Shown: positions 7,873 through 17,270, counted from the stretch's first letter. The stretch is DNA of 42,839 nucleotides from Ameyamaea chiangmaiensis (GCF_013376175.1 NZ_JABXXR010000012.1:1-42839); one strand, 5' to 3'. Program-made: numbers and translations. Notes: generated by a model from the letters alone, not told the origin.

Positions 7873-9633
7873 ATGAAGGTCGCGCTCTACGCCCGCTATT
7901 CCTCCGACAACCAGCGCGACGCCTCGATCGCCGACCAGCTTCGCGTCTGCCGTACCCACGTGGAAAAACAGGGCTGGACCGTCGTAGAGGAATATACCGA
8001 CCACGCCATCTCGGGCGCATCCTTGATGCGACCTGGCATCCAGGCGCTGATCGCCGATGCGCAGCGTGGACGGTTCCAGATCGTGCTGGCCGAGGCGATG
8101 GACCGCCTGTCCCGCGACCAGGAGGACATCGCCGGCGTCTTCAAGCGCATGAACTATGCCGGTGTGCGGATCGTCACTCTTTCCGAGGGCGAGGTGTCTC
8201 ATCTGCATGTCGGCCTCAAGGGCACGATGAACGCCCTGTTTCTGAAAGACCTGGCCGAGAAGACGCATCGCGGCCTGCGAGGCCGGGTCGAACAGGGCAA
8301 GTCCGGCGGCGGCAATGCCTACGGCTATGATGTCGTGCGCAGGCTCGACGCCAATGGGGAGCCGATCCGGGGCGACCGCACCATCAATCCAGCGGAAGCC
8401 AACGTAGTCCGTCGCATCTTCCGCGACTTCGCGGCCGGACTGGGACCGCGCGCGATCGCCTTCCGCCTCAACGACGAGGGCATCCCGGCACCAGGCAGCG
8501 GGGCCTGGGGCTTCTCCACCATCAATGGCAACCGGCTACGCGGCACCGGCATCCTCAATAATGAGATGTACTTGGGCAGGCTGGTGTGGAACCGGCAGCG
8601 CTTCATCAAGGATCCCGATACCGGCAAACGCCAGGCCCGCCCCAATCCGGACTCCGAATGGGTCATCCAGGAGGTGCCGGAGCTACGGATCGTCGATCAG
8701 GAATTGTGGGACGCGGTCAAGGCACGGCAGGCCAGCGTCAGCGCCAGCCGCGATACGCGTGACACGTCATCGCCCGATCATTTCCGCGAGAAACGCCGCC
8801 CTCGCTACCTGTTCTCCGGCCTGAGCAAATGCGGCTGCTGTGGTGGCGGCTATTCCATGATCTCCGGCACTTTGCTCGGCTGCTCGACAGCCCGCAACAA
8901 AGGCACCTGCGACAACCGGACCAACATGCGCCGCGAGGAGCTGGAGCGGCGCGTGCTCGATGCCCTGCGCCACCATCTCATGAATCCCGACCTGTTCGCC
9001 GAGTTCTGCACGGCGTTCACCACCGAGATGAACCGGCTGCGCATAGAGGCGTCGGCCGACATCGGCGCAGCGGAATCCGAACTGAAGCGGGTCGAGCGCG
9101 ACATCCAGCGGCTGATGGATCTCTATCTTTCCGAAGCGATCTCGATCGAGACGGTCAAGGAGCGCGGATCGAAGCTCGAAGCCCGCAAGACCGAACTCAA
9201 GGAGTTCCTCGCCACCGCCGAGGCGCCCCCTCCCCTACTCCATCCACAGATGGCGGAGTTCTATCACCAGCAGCTCGCGCGGCTGCACGATATGCTGCAT
9301 TCCGAGCTGGACGAAAAGCGTCAGGAGGCGGCCGAGGTGATCCGCTCGCTGATCGAGGCGATCATCCTGACGCCATCCGACAAGGGGCTACAGATCGACG
9401 TCCGGGGCGATCTCGCCGGCATCCTGACGGTTGCGTCAGGCACCGGACAAACGAAAACCCCAGGCCGTTTCCGGGCTGGGGTTCGTGATGCGTTCGCATC
9501 GCAATTTCAGATGGTTGCGGGGAACCGCACACTACGATCCCGGCGAAATATGGCGAATGATCATTCGCAAGTTCAGATGGTTGCGGGGGCACGGTCTGGC
9601 CGATACCAACATGCATTAGAAGTGGCCATTTGA
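7873..9633 (+). CDS. large serine recombinase (integrase) 1
   Basis: 586 residues. The N-terminal resolvase domain starts KVALYARYSSDNQRDASIAD, with the nucleophilic Ser in YARYSS, followed by GASLMRPG and DRLSRDQEDI. The recombinase domain covers about 160-300 (NAYGYDVVRR, GTGILNNEMYLGRLVWNR). A zinc ribbon (CGCCGGGYS ... CSTARNKGTCDNRT, about 315-355) and a coiled coil (about 380-440) follow, the standard large-serine-integrase layout. It catalyses site-specific integration/excision through a Ser-DNA link. Start ATG 7873 begins the conserved domain; the upstream in-frame extension reads through the small gene. The last 60 codons cover a hairpin and two TGGTTGCGGGG cores, so this end is probably formed by the attachment site. 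Paralogue at 25229-26944. Confidence 0.93.
   Translation: MKVALYARYSSDNQRDASIADQLRVCRTHVEKQGWTVVEEYTDHAISGASLMRPGIQALIADAQRGRFQIVLAEAMDRLSRDQEDIAGVFKRMNYAGVRIVTLSEGEVSHLHVGLKGTMNALFLKDLAEKTHRGLRGRVEQGKSGGGNAYGYDVVRRLDANGEPIRGDRTINPAEANVVRRIFRDFAAGLGPRAIAFRLNDEGIPAPGSGAWGFSTINGNRLRGTGILNNEMYLGRLVWNRQRFIKDPDTGKRQARPNPDSEWVIQEVPELRIVDQELWDAVKARQASVSASRDTRDTSSPDHFREKRRPRYLFSGLSKCGCCGGGYSMISGTLLGCSTARNKGTCDNRTNMRREELERRVLDALRHHLMNPDLFAEFCTAFTTEMNRLRIEASADIGAAESELKRVERDIQRLMDLYLSEAISIETVKERGSKLEARKTELKEFLATAEAPPPLLHPQMAEFYHQQLARLHDMLHSELDEKRQEAAEVIRSLIEAIILTPSDKGLQIDVRGDLAGILTVASGTGQTKTPGRFRAGVRDAFASQFQMVAGNRTLRSRRNMANDHSQVQMVAGARSGRYQHALEVAI
9456..9483 (-). terminator. hairpin reading as intrinsic terminator on minus strand, inside recombinase 1
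   Basis: AACCCCAG at 9456-9463 pairs with CTGGGGTT at 9476-9483, with further inner pairs (CCG/CGG) around a small loop. On the minus strand the stem is followed by TTTTCGTTTG, the expected U-rich tail. It lies 28 bases beyond the tRNA-fMet-like core at 9512, on the side where the terminator of a minus-strand tRNA would sit. Confidence 0.5.
9499..9588. repeat. two 24-bp direct repeats with tRNA-fMet 3'-end core (probable att sites)
   Basis: TCGCAATTTCAGATGGTTGC+GGGG at 9499-9522 recurs with one mismatch at 9565-9588, 66 bases later. The shared TGGTTGCGGGG is the reverse complement of the CCCCGCAACCA end of bacterial initiator tRNA; the second copy continues GCA, matching 14 bases. A third TGGTTGCGGGGG ends recombinase 2 at 26874-26885. 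Position at the recombinase 3' end suggests att sites. Confidence 0.55.
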
Positions 9634-9911
9634 ACCTCGACTTTAGATCAAACACACAATGCATATGTGTCGGTTCGCATACTGCCCAACCTACAAAATT
9701 GAGCGAATTATCGTGTGGGCAATGCACTTTATTCTTTTGCAATAGATAATACGGTTCTTTTCGGCATTGGCGGCAGTGTGTGTTCCATACGCACTGCCAT
9801 TCAACATTTCCTGTGAGGATATCCAGCGACACCATGAACTGGGAAACACTCTCGGGTCGCCATTACCCATGCGTTTCGCAAGGCAGTTGATCGTCCTAAT
9901 ATTTATTGTTG

Positions 9912-9931
9912 CACGATAATATCTGATCGTG
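9912..9931. promoter_or_regulatory. inverted repeat upstream of DUF2975/XRE pair
   Basis: CACGAT (9912-9917) and ATCGTG (9926-9931), separated by 8 bases, lie 38 bases before the DUF2975 start. This suits a dimeric XRE operator for autoregulation. No strong -35/-10 pair was found. The remainder of 9634-9968 shows nothing recognisable. Confidence 0.3.
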
Positions 9932-9968
9932 ATACAGGAACATTTATTGGCATCACGGAGTGCGATTG

Positions 9969-10607
9969 ATGACAGTTCTGCCGTTTGCGAGACCCGAAGA
10001 TGATGAGCCGCTTCCTTCCCCGCCGGTGCAGGAAGCAGAGCGGCGGCTTGCGAGCTATGCACGGTCGCTCAGGGCCTTGTTCTTCGGCTCACTGGCTGTA
10101 AGCGGCACACTGGTCGCAGTTGGTTCTGCGGCGCTTGCGCTCCGGAGCGGGGCGTATGTCGTGGCTGGCATCGTCAATCACCGCCTGACATTTATGGGCA
10201 TGATCGGCGCGCCCGCTGCTGGCATGACAAGTCAGGATTTCATTCCCGCGAGCCAGCTCTCGATGTGGGCGACCAGTCTTGGAGCATGCCTCCTGGTCTT
10301 GCGCTTTCTTCCGGGACTTCTTGTTCTGACGTTCCTGTACCGCCTGTTCAATCTCTATGCCAAGGGCGAGGTCTTCACCTTCGCCACGACGAGAGAAATA
10401 CGCAATATTTCCTGCTCCGTTCTCGCATATTCGTGTATCAGCCTCGTCACACATCCTCTCATGTATCTTCTTGGCCTGTTCCCTGAAATTTTCTCATGGG
10501 ACATGCAGCAGATAGACGCTCTTGTTCTTGGCATTATTCTCCTTGCGGTAACGTATGTGATGAAAATCGGAAATAGAATTCAAGAAGAGCAGAAGGATTA
10601 TATCTGA
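9969..10607 (+). CDS. DUF2975 membrane protein
   Basis: 212 residues from the ATG at 9969, preferred to GTG 9960 because ACGGAG ends 8 bases before it. Four hydrophobic segments are visible: about 35-60 (ALFFGSLAVSGTLVAVGSAA), 100-125 (LGACLLVLRFLPGLLVLTFL), 143-165 and 180-198 (LVLGIILLAVTYVM). The short segment YRLFNLYAKGEVFT is typical of DUF2975 proteins. They are inner-membrane proteins almost always followed by a small YozG-like XRE regulator, as here, with the stop and start overlapping (TGATG). The molecular role is not known; a membrane-linked signal controlling the regulator is plausible. Confidence 0.8.
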   Translation: MTVLPFARPEDDEPLPSPPVQEAERRLASYARSLRALFFGSLAVSGTLVAVGSAALALRSGAYVVAGIVNHRLTFMGMIGAPAAGMTSQDFIPASQLSMWATSLGACLLVLRFLPGLLVLTFLYRLFNLYAKGEVFTFATTREIRNISCSVLAYSCISLVTHPLMYLLGLFPEIFSWDMQQIDALVLGIILLAVTYVMKIGNRIQEEQKDYI

Positions 10608-10846
10608 TGCCGATCATCCTTCACCTCGACCTTATGCTCGTAAAACGAAAGGTGAGGTCCAACGCACTCGCTCGGGCTGTCGGTATCACAGAAGCGAACC
10701 TTTCCTCCATCAAGTCCGGCAAGATCAAGGGGATCAAGTTCTCGACCCTTGAAGCGATCTGCAAGCACCTTCAATGCCAACCGGGCGATATTCTGGAATA
10801 TGTGCCGGATGAGGAAACCGACTTCGAACTTCGCCACGCGAGTTAA
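10607..10846 (+). CDS. small XRE/YozG-like transcriptional regulator
   Basis: 79 residues, almost only a Cro/CI-type helix-turn-helix: LMLVKRKVRSNALARAVG, ITEANLSSIKSGKIKGIKFS and TLEAICKHLQCQPGDILEY. ITEANLSSIKSGK is the turn and recognition helix. It is translationally coupled to the DUF2975 gene. YozG-like proteins bind operators as dimers and normally regulate their own operon. The inverted repeat at 9912-9931 is a candidate site. It may also affect the RND operon starting 86 bases downstream, but no terminator or operator there decides this. Confidence 0.88.
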   Translation: MPIILHLDLMLVKRKVRSNALARAVGITEANLSSIKSGKIKGIKFSTLEAICKHLQCQPGDILEYVPDEETDFELRHAS

Positions 10847-10931
10847 TCTACCTCCTCCCTGAACCTGCCTGGTCGGGTCGATATGACGCGCTGTCGCGCG
10901 AACGCCCGAGATACGAAGGTATAATTCCGAT

Positions 10932-12500
10932 ATGGAAACGAAATGCAGGAGCGCCAGCCGAGCGTCGCGCCTCCAGGCTTTCCGTGTGCTCTGGTCATGC
11001 CGTGTGCTGACTTGTGGCGCTATCGTCACGCTGAGCATGAGTGGTTGCGCCGTAGGACCGAATTACAAAGTTCCCACGCGCTCACTGCCGAACCGTTATA
11101 CGGAATCGACCCTGCCCGAGAGGACAGTATCGGCTCCGGTCGCCCACGGAGCCTCCCAGCATCTCAATATAGGGCAGGATATCCCGGGTGACTGGTGGGC
11201 GCTCTATCGTTCCGAGCCTCTGACCCGTCTTGTCGCGCTGGCGATCCGAAATAACCCCAACCTTGAATCTGCCCGGCAGGCGCTTCGCAACGCGCAAGAA
11301 CTGACACTCGCGCAATATAGCGGCCTGCTGCCGGCTGTCGGCGGCACCTTTGGCAGGACACGCGGAAACTTCCCGTTCGCGCCAAGTGGCCAGCCGAATA
11401 CCAGCATGAGCTACGGCTATTATGATGCTCATCTGGGATTGAGCTATAATTTCGACGTCTGGGGCAAGACGAGACGACTGATTGAGCAACAGGAGGCCCA
11501 GTCCGATTACCAGCGTGCCTATTTCGAGGCCGTACTGCTGACGCTGACCGGGAACGTGGTCGCGACCGCGATCAACGAAGCGTCCCTGCGCAGTCAGATT
11601 GAGGTGCAGAAGCGGCTGATCGTCATTGAGCGCGATTACCTGACGATGTTGCGGCAGCAATTCACCCTTGGCGGCGCAAATGGCACGGAAGTTGCCCTTC
11701 AGGAAGCGCAGCTGGCGCAGCAGGAGGCGGAACTGCCGCAACTGGAAAACAGCCTGGCACAGGCGCGGAACGCTATGGCGGCCTATCTCGGGGCGCTCCC
11801 GGCGGATACCGCGCTGCCGCCTTTCGATCTCTCCAATCTTACCTTGCCCACTGAGGTTCCGATCGCGCTCCCATCTGATCTTCTCAAGAATCGTCCGGAC
11901 ATCCGGCAGGCAGACGGCAATCTTCACGCTGCAACGGCGGCGGTCGGCGTGGCAATCGCGAACCGGTTGCCACAGTTCACGCTGACGGGTGACCTCGGCT
12001 CCCAAGCGGCCCGTGCCGGGCAATTAATGACCCCCGGCAACGGACTGGCAACGCTGGCAACGCAGGTCACCATGCCGATCTTCGAGGGCGGCAATCTGCT
12101 TCACCAGCAGCGCGCGGCCGTCGCCACGATGCGGGACTATGCCGCCCAATGGCAGAGCACGGTGGTGGGCGCGTTCCAGGACGTCGCGAATGCGCTGATG
12201 CAAATCCAGAATGACAGCCGCCAGCTCTCCGCGAACCTGCTCACTGAGCAGGCTGCTGCACGGGCGCTTGATCTGGCACGGAAACAGTACCGGTTGGGCG
12301 GCGTGTCCTATCTCACCGTCCTTAGCAGCGAAATCATTTACCAGCAGGCGGCGATTACCCTCGTGCAGGCAAGGGCCGCACGGTTGAGCGACACCAGCGC
12401 CCTGCTCGTCGCCCTCGGTGGGGGATGGTGGAACCGTCAGGACGTTCCACCACCCCCTCCTGGAGTCTTCGAGTCCCTGATGCCCTGGAGCAAGTCATGA
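10932..12500 (+). CDS. RND efflux outer-membrane lipoprotein (OprM/NodT family)
   Basis: 522 residues. An N-terminal signal ends in a lipobox, SMSGC, with Cys at about 39, followed by AVGPNYKVP, the hallmark of OprM/NodT channel proteins. The two OEP repeats cover about 90-280 and 300-500 (NPNLESARQALRNAQE; NRPDIRQADGNLHAA; RKQYRLGGVSYLTVL). It forms the outer-membrane duct of a tripartite pump. It is the first gene of an OMF-MFP-RND operon and overlaps the next start (ATGA). A TATAAT hexamer sits at 10920-10925, too close to the ATG to be its promoter unless the transcript is leaderless; a GTG start nearer the signal peptide is possible. Confidence 0.93.
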   Translation: METKCRSASRASRLQAFRVLWSCRVLTCGAIVTLSMSGCAVGPNYKVPTRSLPNRYTESTLPERTVSAPVAHGASQHLNIGQDIPGDWWALYRSEPLTRLVALAIRNNPNLESARQALRNAQELTLAQYSGLLPAVGGTFGRTRGNFPFAPSGQPNTSMSYGYYDAHLGLSYNFDVWGKTRRLIEQQEAQSDYQRAYFEAVLLTLTGNVVATAINEASLRSQIEVQKRLIVIERDYLTMLRQQFTLGGANGTEVALQEAQLAQQEAELPQLENSLAQARNAMAAYLGALPADTALPPFDLSNLTLPTEVPIALPSDLLKNRPDIRQADGNLHAATAAVGVAIANRLPQFTLTGDLGSQAARAGQLMTPGNGLATLATQVTMPIFEGGNLLHQQRAAVATMRDYAAQWQSTVVGAFQDVANALMQIQNDSRQLSANLLTEQAAARALDLARKQYRLGGVSYLTVLSSEIIYQQAAITLVQARAARLSDTSALLVALGGGWWNRQDVPPPPPGVFESLMPWSKS

Positions 12501-13585
12501 TCCAAACCTCCCGCTTCCGCTCCATCGCGTTTGCGATGCTCGTCGCCGCCATCAACGGATGTTACGCCGCACGGGCGCAGGACGCGGCGCAATCGGTCTC
12601 GACAGCCACGGTCACGATCGGGCACTGGCAGCCGCAAATCGAGGCTGTCGGCAATCTGAGAGCGCGCTGGGGAACGGATTTGTCCTTCCAGACCGCCGGT
12701 ATCGTCTCCGAGATCATGTTTCATTCGGGGGAGGATGTTCAGAAAGGCACCGTGCTGGCGCGGCTGCAACTGAACGACGAGCCCGGTCTATTAGACCAGT
12801 ACCGCGCGCAGGCCGCGCTGGACGAGATCAATTTCAACCGTGACACGAAGCAGTTTCAGGTTAGCGCCGTTAGCAAGGCGATCGTTGACAGGGACCGACT
12901 GACGATGGAGGCGGACCGGGCGCATGTGCGTTCCGAAGAGGGCATCATCGCAACGAAGGAATTGCGTGCGCCTTTTGCGGGCCGTCTTGGTGTCCGCCGC
13001 ATCGATCCCGGACGATATCTGGTGCCGGGGACGGCCGTTGTTACGTTGCAATCCCTGGACCCGATTTATGTCGATTTCTATGTGCCCCAGAATCTGTCGC
13101 CGCATATTGCGAACGGAAATACCGTGTCGGTACAGGTCGATGCGTGGCCCGGTCGGGCGTTCGCAGGTGTGGTGACGGCCATTACTCCGCAGGTGGATGC
13201 ACAGAGCCGCACAGTTCTCGTGCGGGCCCAGCTCGCCAATCCTGACCACGCCCTGGTGCCAGGCGCGTTTGCACGGGTCACGACCAGCTATGACACAGCG
13301 AAGGCCACCGTCGTCGTCCCGCGCGTGGCCGTTCAGTACGCCACATCGGGGAACAGCATCTGGCTGGCCGTCCGCGACGCCAAAAGTAACGCCTTGCACG
13401 CGCATCAGCAGGGGATCAGGACCGGGCAGAGCCGGGGTGATCTGGTCGAAGTGGTCTCGGGGCTCAAGAGCGGCGAGAAGATCGTCACGTCTGGACAGAT
13501 GAAGCTCTACGAGGGTGCGCTGATCCAAGAAAACAATGCGATCGAACCTGATTCGAGCGCCACACCCGCCCCGCCTGAGGAGTGA
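12497..13585 (+). CDS. RND efflux periplasmic adaptor (membrane fusion protein)
   Basis: 362 residues starting in the ATGA overlap with the outer-membrane gene. N-terminal hydrophobic signal (IAFAMLVAAI, then ARAQD); a lipid anchor at NGC is possible but less likely. The barrel-sandwich half-motif VEAVGNLRARWGTDLSF and the coiled-coil arm (RAQAALDEINFNRDTKQFQ) are followed by FAGRLGVRRIDPGRYLVPG and LDPIYVDFYVP. These are the conserved lipoyl and beta-barrel blocks of HlyD/AcrA-type adaptors. It links the inner-membrane pump to the outer channel. The stop lies 7 bases before the pump start. Confidence 0.92.
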   Translation: MIQTSRFRSIAFAMLVAAINGCYAARAQDAAQSVSTATVTIGHWQPQIEAVGNLRARWGTDLSFQTAGIVSEIMFHSGEDVQKGTVLARLQLNDEPGLLDQYRAQAALDEINFNRDTKQFQVSAVSKAIVDRDRLTMEADRAHVRSEEGIIATKELRAPFAGRLGVRRIDPGRYLVPGTAVVTLQSLDPIYVDFYVPQNLSPHIANGNTVSVQVDAWPGRAFAGVVTAITPQVDAQSRTVLVRAQLANPDHALVPGAFARVTTSYDTAKATVVVPRVAVQYATSGNSIWLAVRDAKSNALHAHQQGIRTGQSRGDLVEVVSGLKSGEKIVTSGQMKLYEGALIQENNAIEPDSSATPAPPEE

Positions 13586-13592
13586 GCGCTCC

Positions 13593-16500
13593 ATGTCTAT
13601 GACCGATCTCTTCATTCGCCGGCCGGTCCTGTCGATCGTCCTCTGTATCATTATCCTCGTCGCAGGATTGAGGACCGTCTTCGGCTTGCCCGTCCAGAGC
13701 TTCCCGAGCACGGTGAGCGCCACTATTCAGGTCGTGACGATCTATTACGGAGCGGATGCGGGCACGGTCGCGGGATTCATCACGACACCGATCGAGAGCG
13801 CAGTGGCGGCGACGGACGGCGTGGATTACGTCTCCTCCACGAGCGAGACGAGCGTCAGCACCGTCACGCTGCATCTCAAGCTTAACGAGGATCCGAAACC
13901 CGCCATCGCGCAGGTACAGGCGTATGTCTCCGCCATCGCCAACAAGTTTCCGGCGGGAACGCAGCAGCCTGTCATCACGATGTCGAACAATGAAGGGTCC
14001 GCGATGTATATCGCGGTTTCCAGCAAGTCGCTGCGTCTTGAACAGGTGGCCGATTACACGGCGCGGGTGGTGCTGCCGCAACTCCAGTCCGTCCCTGGCG
14101 TGCTTCAGGCGACGGATATGACGCAGGCCAATATGGCACTGCGCGTCTGGTTCGATGCCAGGCGTCTTGCGGGATATGGCCTGACAGCGAACGACGTGGC
14201 GACCGCGTTGGCCCAGAATGACTATGTGACCGGTATCGGACAGACGCTCGGCGGCATGATGTCGGTTGATCTCGCCGTCACCAGCAGCCTGCATACCGAG
14301 GAACAGTTCAGGCAGCTTGTCGTTGCGCAGCGGGGTTCTGCGCTCATAAGGCTGGGTGATGTCGCGAAGGTCGAGTACGGCCCAGAGATGACGGAAGTGC
14401 GCATCACGAACCCACTCGGGAGCGGCGCGTTCATCCGCGTTACCCTCGCCCCCGGGGCAAACCTGATTGCAACCTGCGACCGGCTGCATGACGTGCTCTC
14501 CCACATCTCCGCGCGCCTTCCCCCGAACATCCGGACCAGGGTGATTTTCGACCTCTCGGATTTTGTGCGGGCATCCCTGCACGAGGTAATCCTGACGCTG
14601 CTGGAGGCAATCGCCATCGTGACCGGGGTGATCTTCCTTTTCCTCGGCTCGTTCCGGTCGGTTCTCATCCCGCTCGTCACCATCCCGCTCTCGCTCGTCG
14701 GAACCGTCGCGCTTATGGGGTTCATGGGCTTCTCGATCAATTCCCTGACCCTGCTCGCTCTTGTGCTGGCCACTGGACTGGTGGTGGATGACGCGATCAT
14801 CGTCGTGGAGAACGTCAACCGACATCTGGCCATTGGCGAGAAACCCATGGAAGCCGCGTTGAAAGCGGCCCGGGAACTGGGGCGGCCTATTATCGCAATG
14901 ACGATCGTCCTCGTCGCAGCCTATGTGCCGATCGGCTTGCAGAAGGGGCTGACCGGCGCGCTGTTCACCGAATTCGCCTTCACCCTGGCGGCGAGCGTGA
15001 CGGTCTCGGCGGTTCTGGCGCTCGTGTTGTCGCCCATGATGTGCGCGACGCTGTTGCGTCCGCATGACGCGACCGCTCCGCGTTGGGTGAAGTTCAGCGA
15101 TCTGGGACTTACCATTATGCACCGCGTCTACGCAAAGATGCTGCGGATCGTCCTCCGGTTCTGGCCCGCCGGAATCGTGTTGGCCTGCGTGGTTCTCGGA
15201 GCGTCCGTGATGTTCTACCGCGGTGCGACCCATGAGCTTGCCCCGGCCGAGGATCAGGGAATCGTCGTCGTCGCCGGACAGGGACCACCCGCGACGACCC
15301 TTGATTATGTCGCGAAATACGCGCCTCCGGTGCTCGATGCCCTCAAAGGCATCCCGGAGATGGAGGATTTTTGGCTTCTGGATGCACCGCGCATCGAGCA
15401 GGGCGGCGTCGTGCTTCGAGACTGGCGCAAGAGAAGCCGCTCTGACGTGGACATCCAGCAGGTTCTCCAGGGAAAGCTGAATGACGTCACGGGTCTGCAA
15501 TATGGTGTCTTCCAACTCCCCTCCCTCCCGGGCGGCGCGGGAATGCCGATCCAGTTCGTCATCAAGGGGGCGGGTTCAGCTGACGAGCTCGCAGCCATCA
15601 GCAAAACGATCGTGACGGAGGCGAAGAAGAGCGGGCTGTTCGCCTATATCGACAACGACCTGCTCATTGACCAGCCCCAGACGACGCTCGTCCTGGATCG
15701 GTCGAAGCTCGCGGAACTCGGTCTGAACGTATCGGATGTCGGCAACAGCCTGAACTGGCTGCTCGGCGGAAGTTATGTGAATTATTTCAGCCGAGACCAG
15801 CGGTCGTATCGCGTCATGCCGCTCGTCACGCGCGGGCAGCGCCTGAACGCCGAGCAGATCCTCGACTATCCGATCGCCTATACACATCCGCAAAGCGGAC
15901 CTGCCATTCCGATCCCGCTATCCTCGGTCGCGCATCTGACGCATCAGGTCGTGCCCGAACAGATCGCGCATTTCCAGCAGCTCAATGCCACGACGCTTCA
16001 GGCCGTGCCGGCTCCCGGCGTTTCCGTTGATCGGGCCTATTCATGGCTCGCGTCTCTTGCCAATTCGCGGCTACCGGGCGGCTACGCAACGGACACAACG
16101 GGATCGCTCCGCGACTACCTCACCGAGCGCGGCTCCTTCCTGCCGAGCTTCGGCTTCGGAATTCTGATTATCTTCCTCGCTCTCGCCGCCCAGTTCGGCA
16201 GTTTTCGCGATGCGCTCATCATTCTCGTTACTGTGCCCATGTCCGTGGCTGGGGCATTGCTTCTGCTCTGGCTGGGGATGAGAGGCGCATCCGTCAATCT
16301 CTACAGTGAAATCGGCCTCGTGACGCTTGCTGGCCTTATCAGCAAGCATGGCATCCTCATGGTCGAGGTCGCCAACGAACGGCGGGAGCAAGGGATGTCC
16401 AGACGCGCGGCGATTGAGCATGCGGCTCTTGTGCGCCTGCGGCCGATCCTGATGACGACTGCGGCCATGATCCTCGGCGTGGTGCCGCTGCTCGCAGCGT

Positions 16501-16640
16501 CCGGAGCTGGCGCCGCCTCACGCTTCGTTATGGGCCTCGTCCTAGCGGGCGGTCTTGCCATCGGAACCTTATTCACGCTGATCGTGCTGCCATGCTTCTA
16601 CCTCCTGCTCGCACATCGCGGATCAGCACCTTCATGCTAG
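13593..16640 (+). CDS. RND multidrug efflux pump, inner-membrane permease (HAE1 family)
   Basis: 1015 residues, usual for HAE1 pumps. It starts MSMTDLFIRRPVLSIVL (TM1), preceded by GAGGAG. Two large periplasmic loops and about 12 membrane spans are visible. TM4 carries ATGLVVDDAIIVVENV with the paired Asp residues of the proton relay; LGRPIIAMTIVLVAAYVPIG follows. The second half has FGILIIFLALAAQFGSFRDA and GLISKHGILMVEVANERRE. It exchanges protons for drugs, solvents or lipophilic acids. The Gene order OMF-MFP-RND differs from the common MFP-RND-OMF. No dedicated TetR/LysR regulator is adjacent; the operon looks like cargo of the element. The antisense ORF over this gene is a shadow. Confidence 0.95.
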   Translation: MSMTDLFIRRPVLSIVLCIIILVAGLRTVFGLPVQSFPSTVSATIQVVTIYYGADAGTVAGFITTPIESAVAATDGVDYVSSTSETSVSTVTLHLKLNEDPKPAIAQVQAYVSAIANKFPAGTQQPVITMSNNEGSAMYIAVSSKSLRLEQVADYTARVVLPQLQSVPGVLQATDMTQANMALRVWFDARRLAGYGLTANDVATALAQNDYVTGIGQTLGGMMSVDLAVTSSLHTEEQFRQLVVAQRGSALIRLGDVAKVEYGPEMTEVRITNPLGSGAFIRVTLAPGANLIATCDRLHDVLSHISARLPPNIRTRVIFDLSDFVRASLHEVILTLLEAIAIVTGVIFLFLGSFRSVLIPLVTIPLSLVGTVALMGFMGFSINSLTLLALVLATGLVVDDAIIVVENVNRHLAIGEKPMEAALKAARELGRPIIAMTIVLVAAYVPIGLQKGLTGALFTEFAFTLAASVTVSAVLALVLSPMMCATLLRPHDATAPRWVKFSDLGLTIMHRVYAKMLRIVLRFWPAGIVLACVVLGASVMFYRGATHELAPAEDQGIVVVAGQGPPATTLDYVAKYAPPVLDALKGIPEMEDFWLLDAPRIEQGGVVLRDWRKRSRSDVDIQQVLQGKLNDVTGLQYGVFQLPSLPGGAGMPIQFVIKGAGSADELAAISKTIVTEAKKSGLFAYIDNDLLIDQPQTTLVLDRSKLAELGLNVSDVGNSLNWLLGGSYVNYFSRDQRSYRVMPLVTRGQRLNAEQILDYPIAYTHPQSGPAIPIPLSSVAHLTHQVVPEQIAHFQQLNATTLQAVPAPGVSVDRAYSWLASLANSRLPGGYATDTTGSLRDYLTERGSFLPSFGFGILIIFLALAAQFGSFRDALIILVTVPMSVAGALLLLWLGMRGASVNLYSEIGLVTLAGLISKHGILMVEVANERREQGMSRRAAIEHAALVRLRPILMTTAAMILGVVPLLAASGAGAASRFVMGLVLAGGLAIGTLFTLIVLPCFYLLLAHRGSAPSC

Positions 16641-16835
16641 CGAACGCAACGATGGAGAGTTGCACGCAAAAGAGAAATTATACGCGTTTCATTAAATACA
16701 TAGAGAGATAGAAGAGTCATTTATTAATACAATTACAAATTATCGTTAGAAAATTTGACTCGGTTGTTGATAGAGAGACCATAATTTTACCTCCACCCTC
16801 ACAATTCAAATTATTTATTACCGTTACGCCCCGAT
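16641..16835. other. AT-rich spacer between RND operon and mobilization relics
   Basis: About 195 bases, clearly richer in A/T than either neighbour. It separates convergent genes (RND pump, plus; RHH protein, minus). No clear hairpin terminator or ORF. It marks the likely deletion junction where trb genes would be expected. Confidence 0.4.
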
Positions 16836-17270
16836 TTAACTGCTTTCACCCACATCCTTCCGCCCTGCAATATCGCGCACCCGCTCATTAAGGAACCGCT
16901 GCCCCCTCGCCAGCCGCCGGACGAGCACCTCATTGAACCGGGCATACATATCCGCTGCCCGATCTTTTGCGGCTTCGTTCTCGTTCGCCGGAATGGGAAG
17001 CTGATGCCTCATCCAGGCACGGGTATAGAGCGCGAACGCCTCGCCCAGCACGGTGATGGCCTCGTCCACATCGTCGATCCGACGTCCAAGCCGGTCCAGA
17101 CGCTTGGACAGGGCGGCGTCACGGCGTCCATCGTCATCGCCGGACACCAGCGACAGCACCGCCGCCTCGATCACCGCCGATTTCGACACTTTCCGGCGCT
17201 CGGCCAACGCCTCGACCTGCTTCAGCAGGCCCGGCTCGAAATACACGTTCATCCGCTGCCGTCTGGTCAT
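16836..17270 (-). CDS. ribbon-helix-helix (CopG-like) protein of Trb conjugation cluster
   Basis: 144 residues. The N-terminus MTRRQRMNVYFEPGLLKQVE then ALAERRKVSKSAVIEAAV is a ribbon-helix-helix DNA-binding domain; SKSAVIEAA is the second helix. A coiled-coil-like region (LSKRLDRLGRRIDDVDEAIT) follows, then an alpha-helical C-terminus. Proteins of this layout are found between the coupling-protein gene traG and trbB in alphaproteobacterial conjugative elements. Neither neighbour is present here. It probably regulates transfer genes or helps at oriT. Function is by family and position. Confidence 0.75.
   Translation of the reverse strand: MTRRQRMNVYFEPGLLKQVEALAERRKVSKSAVIEAAVLSLVSGDDDGRRDAALSKRLDRLGRRIDDVDEAITVLGEAFALYTRAWMRHQLPIPANENEAAKDRAADMYARFNEVLVRRLARGQRFLNERVRDIAGRKDVGESS

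Noticed and set aside
10920-10925. TATAAT hexamer just before the efflux operon
   Set aside because: No -35 at 16-18 bases and only six bases from the start codon; not listed as a promoter.
11082-12023. 313-residue ORF antisense to the outer-membrane channel gene
   Set aside because: Shadow frame; no family signature, while the plus strand is a complete OprM/NodT protein.
13485-15515. 676-residue ORF antisense to the RND pump
   Set aside because: Low-complexity His/Arg/Asp-rich translation typical of the reverse strand of a GC-rich gene; the plus frame encodes a clear HAE1 pump.
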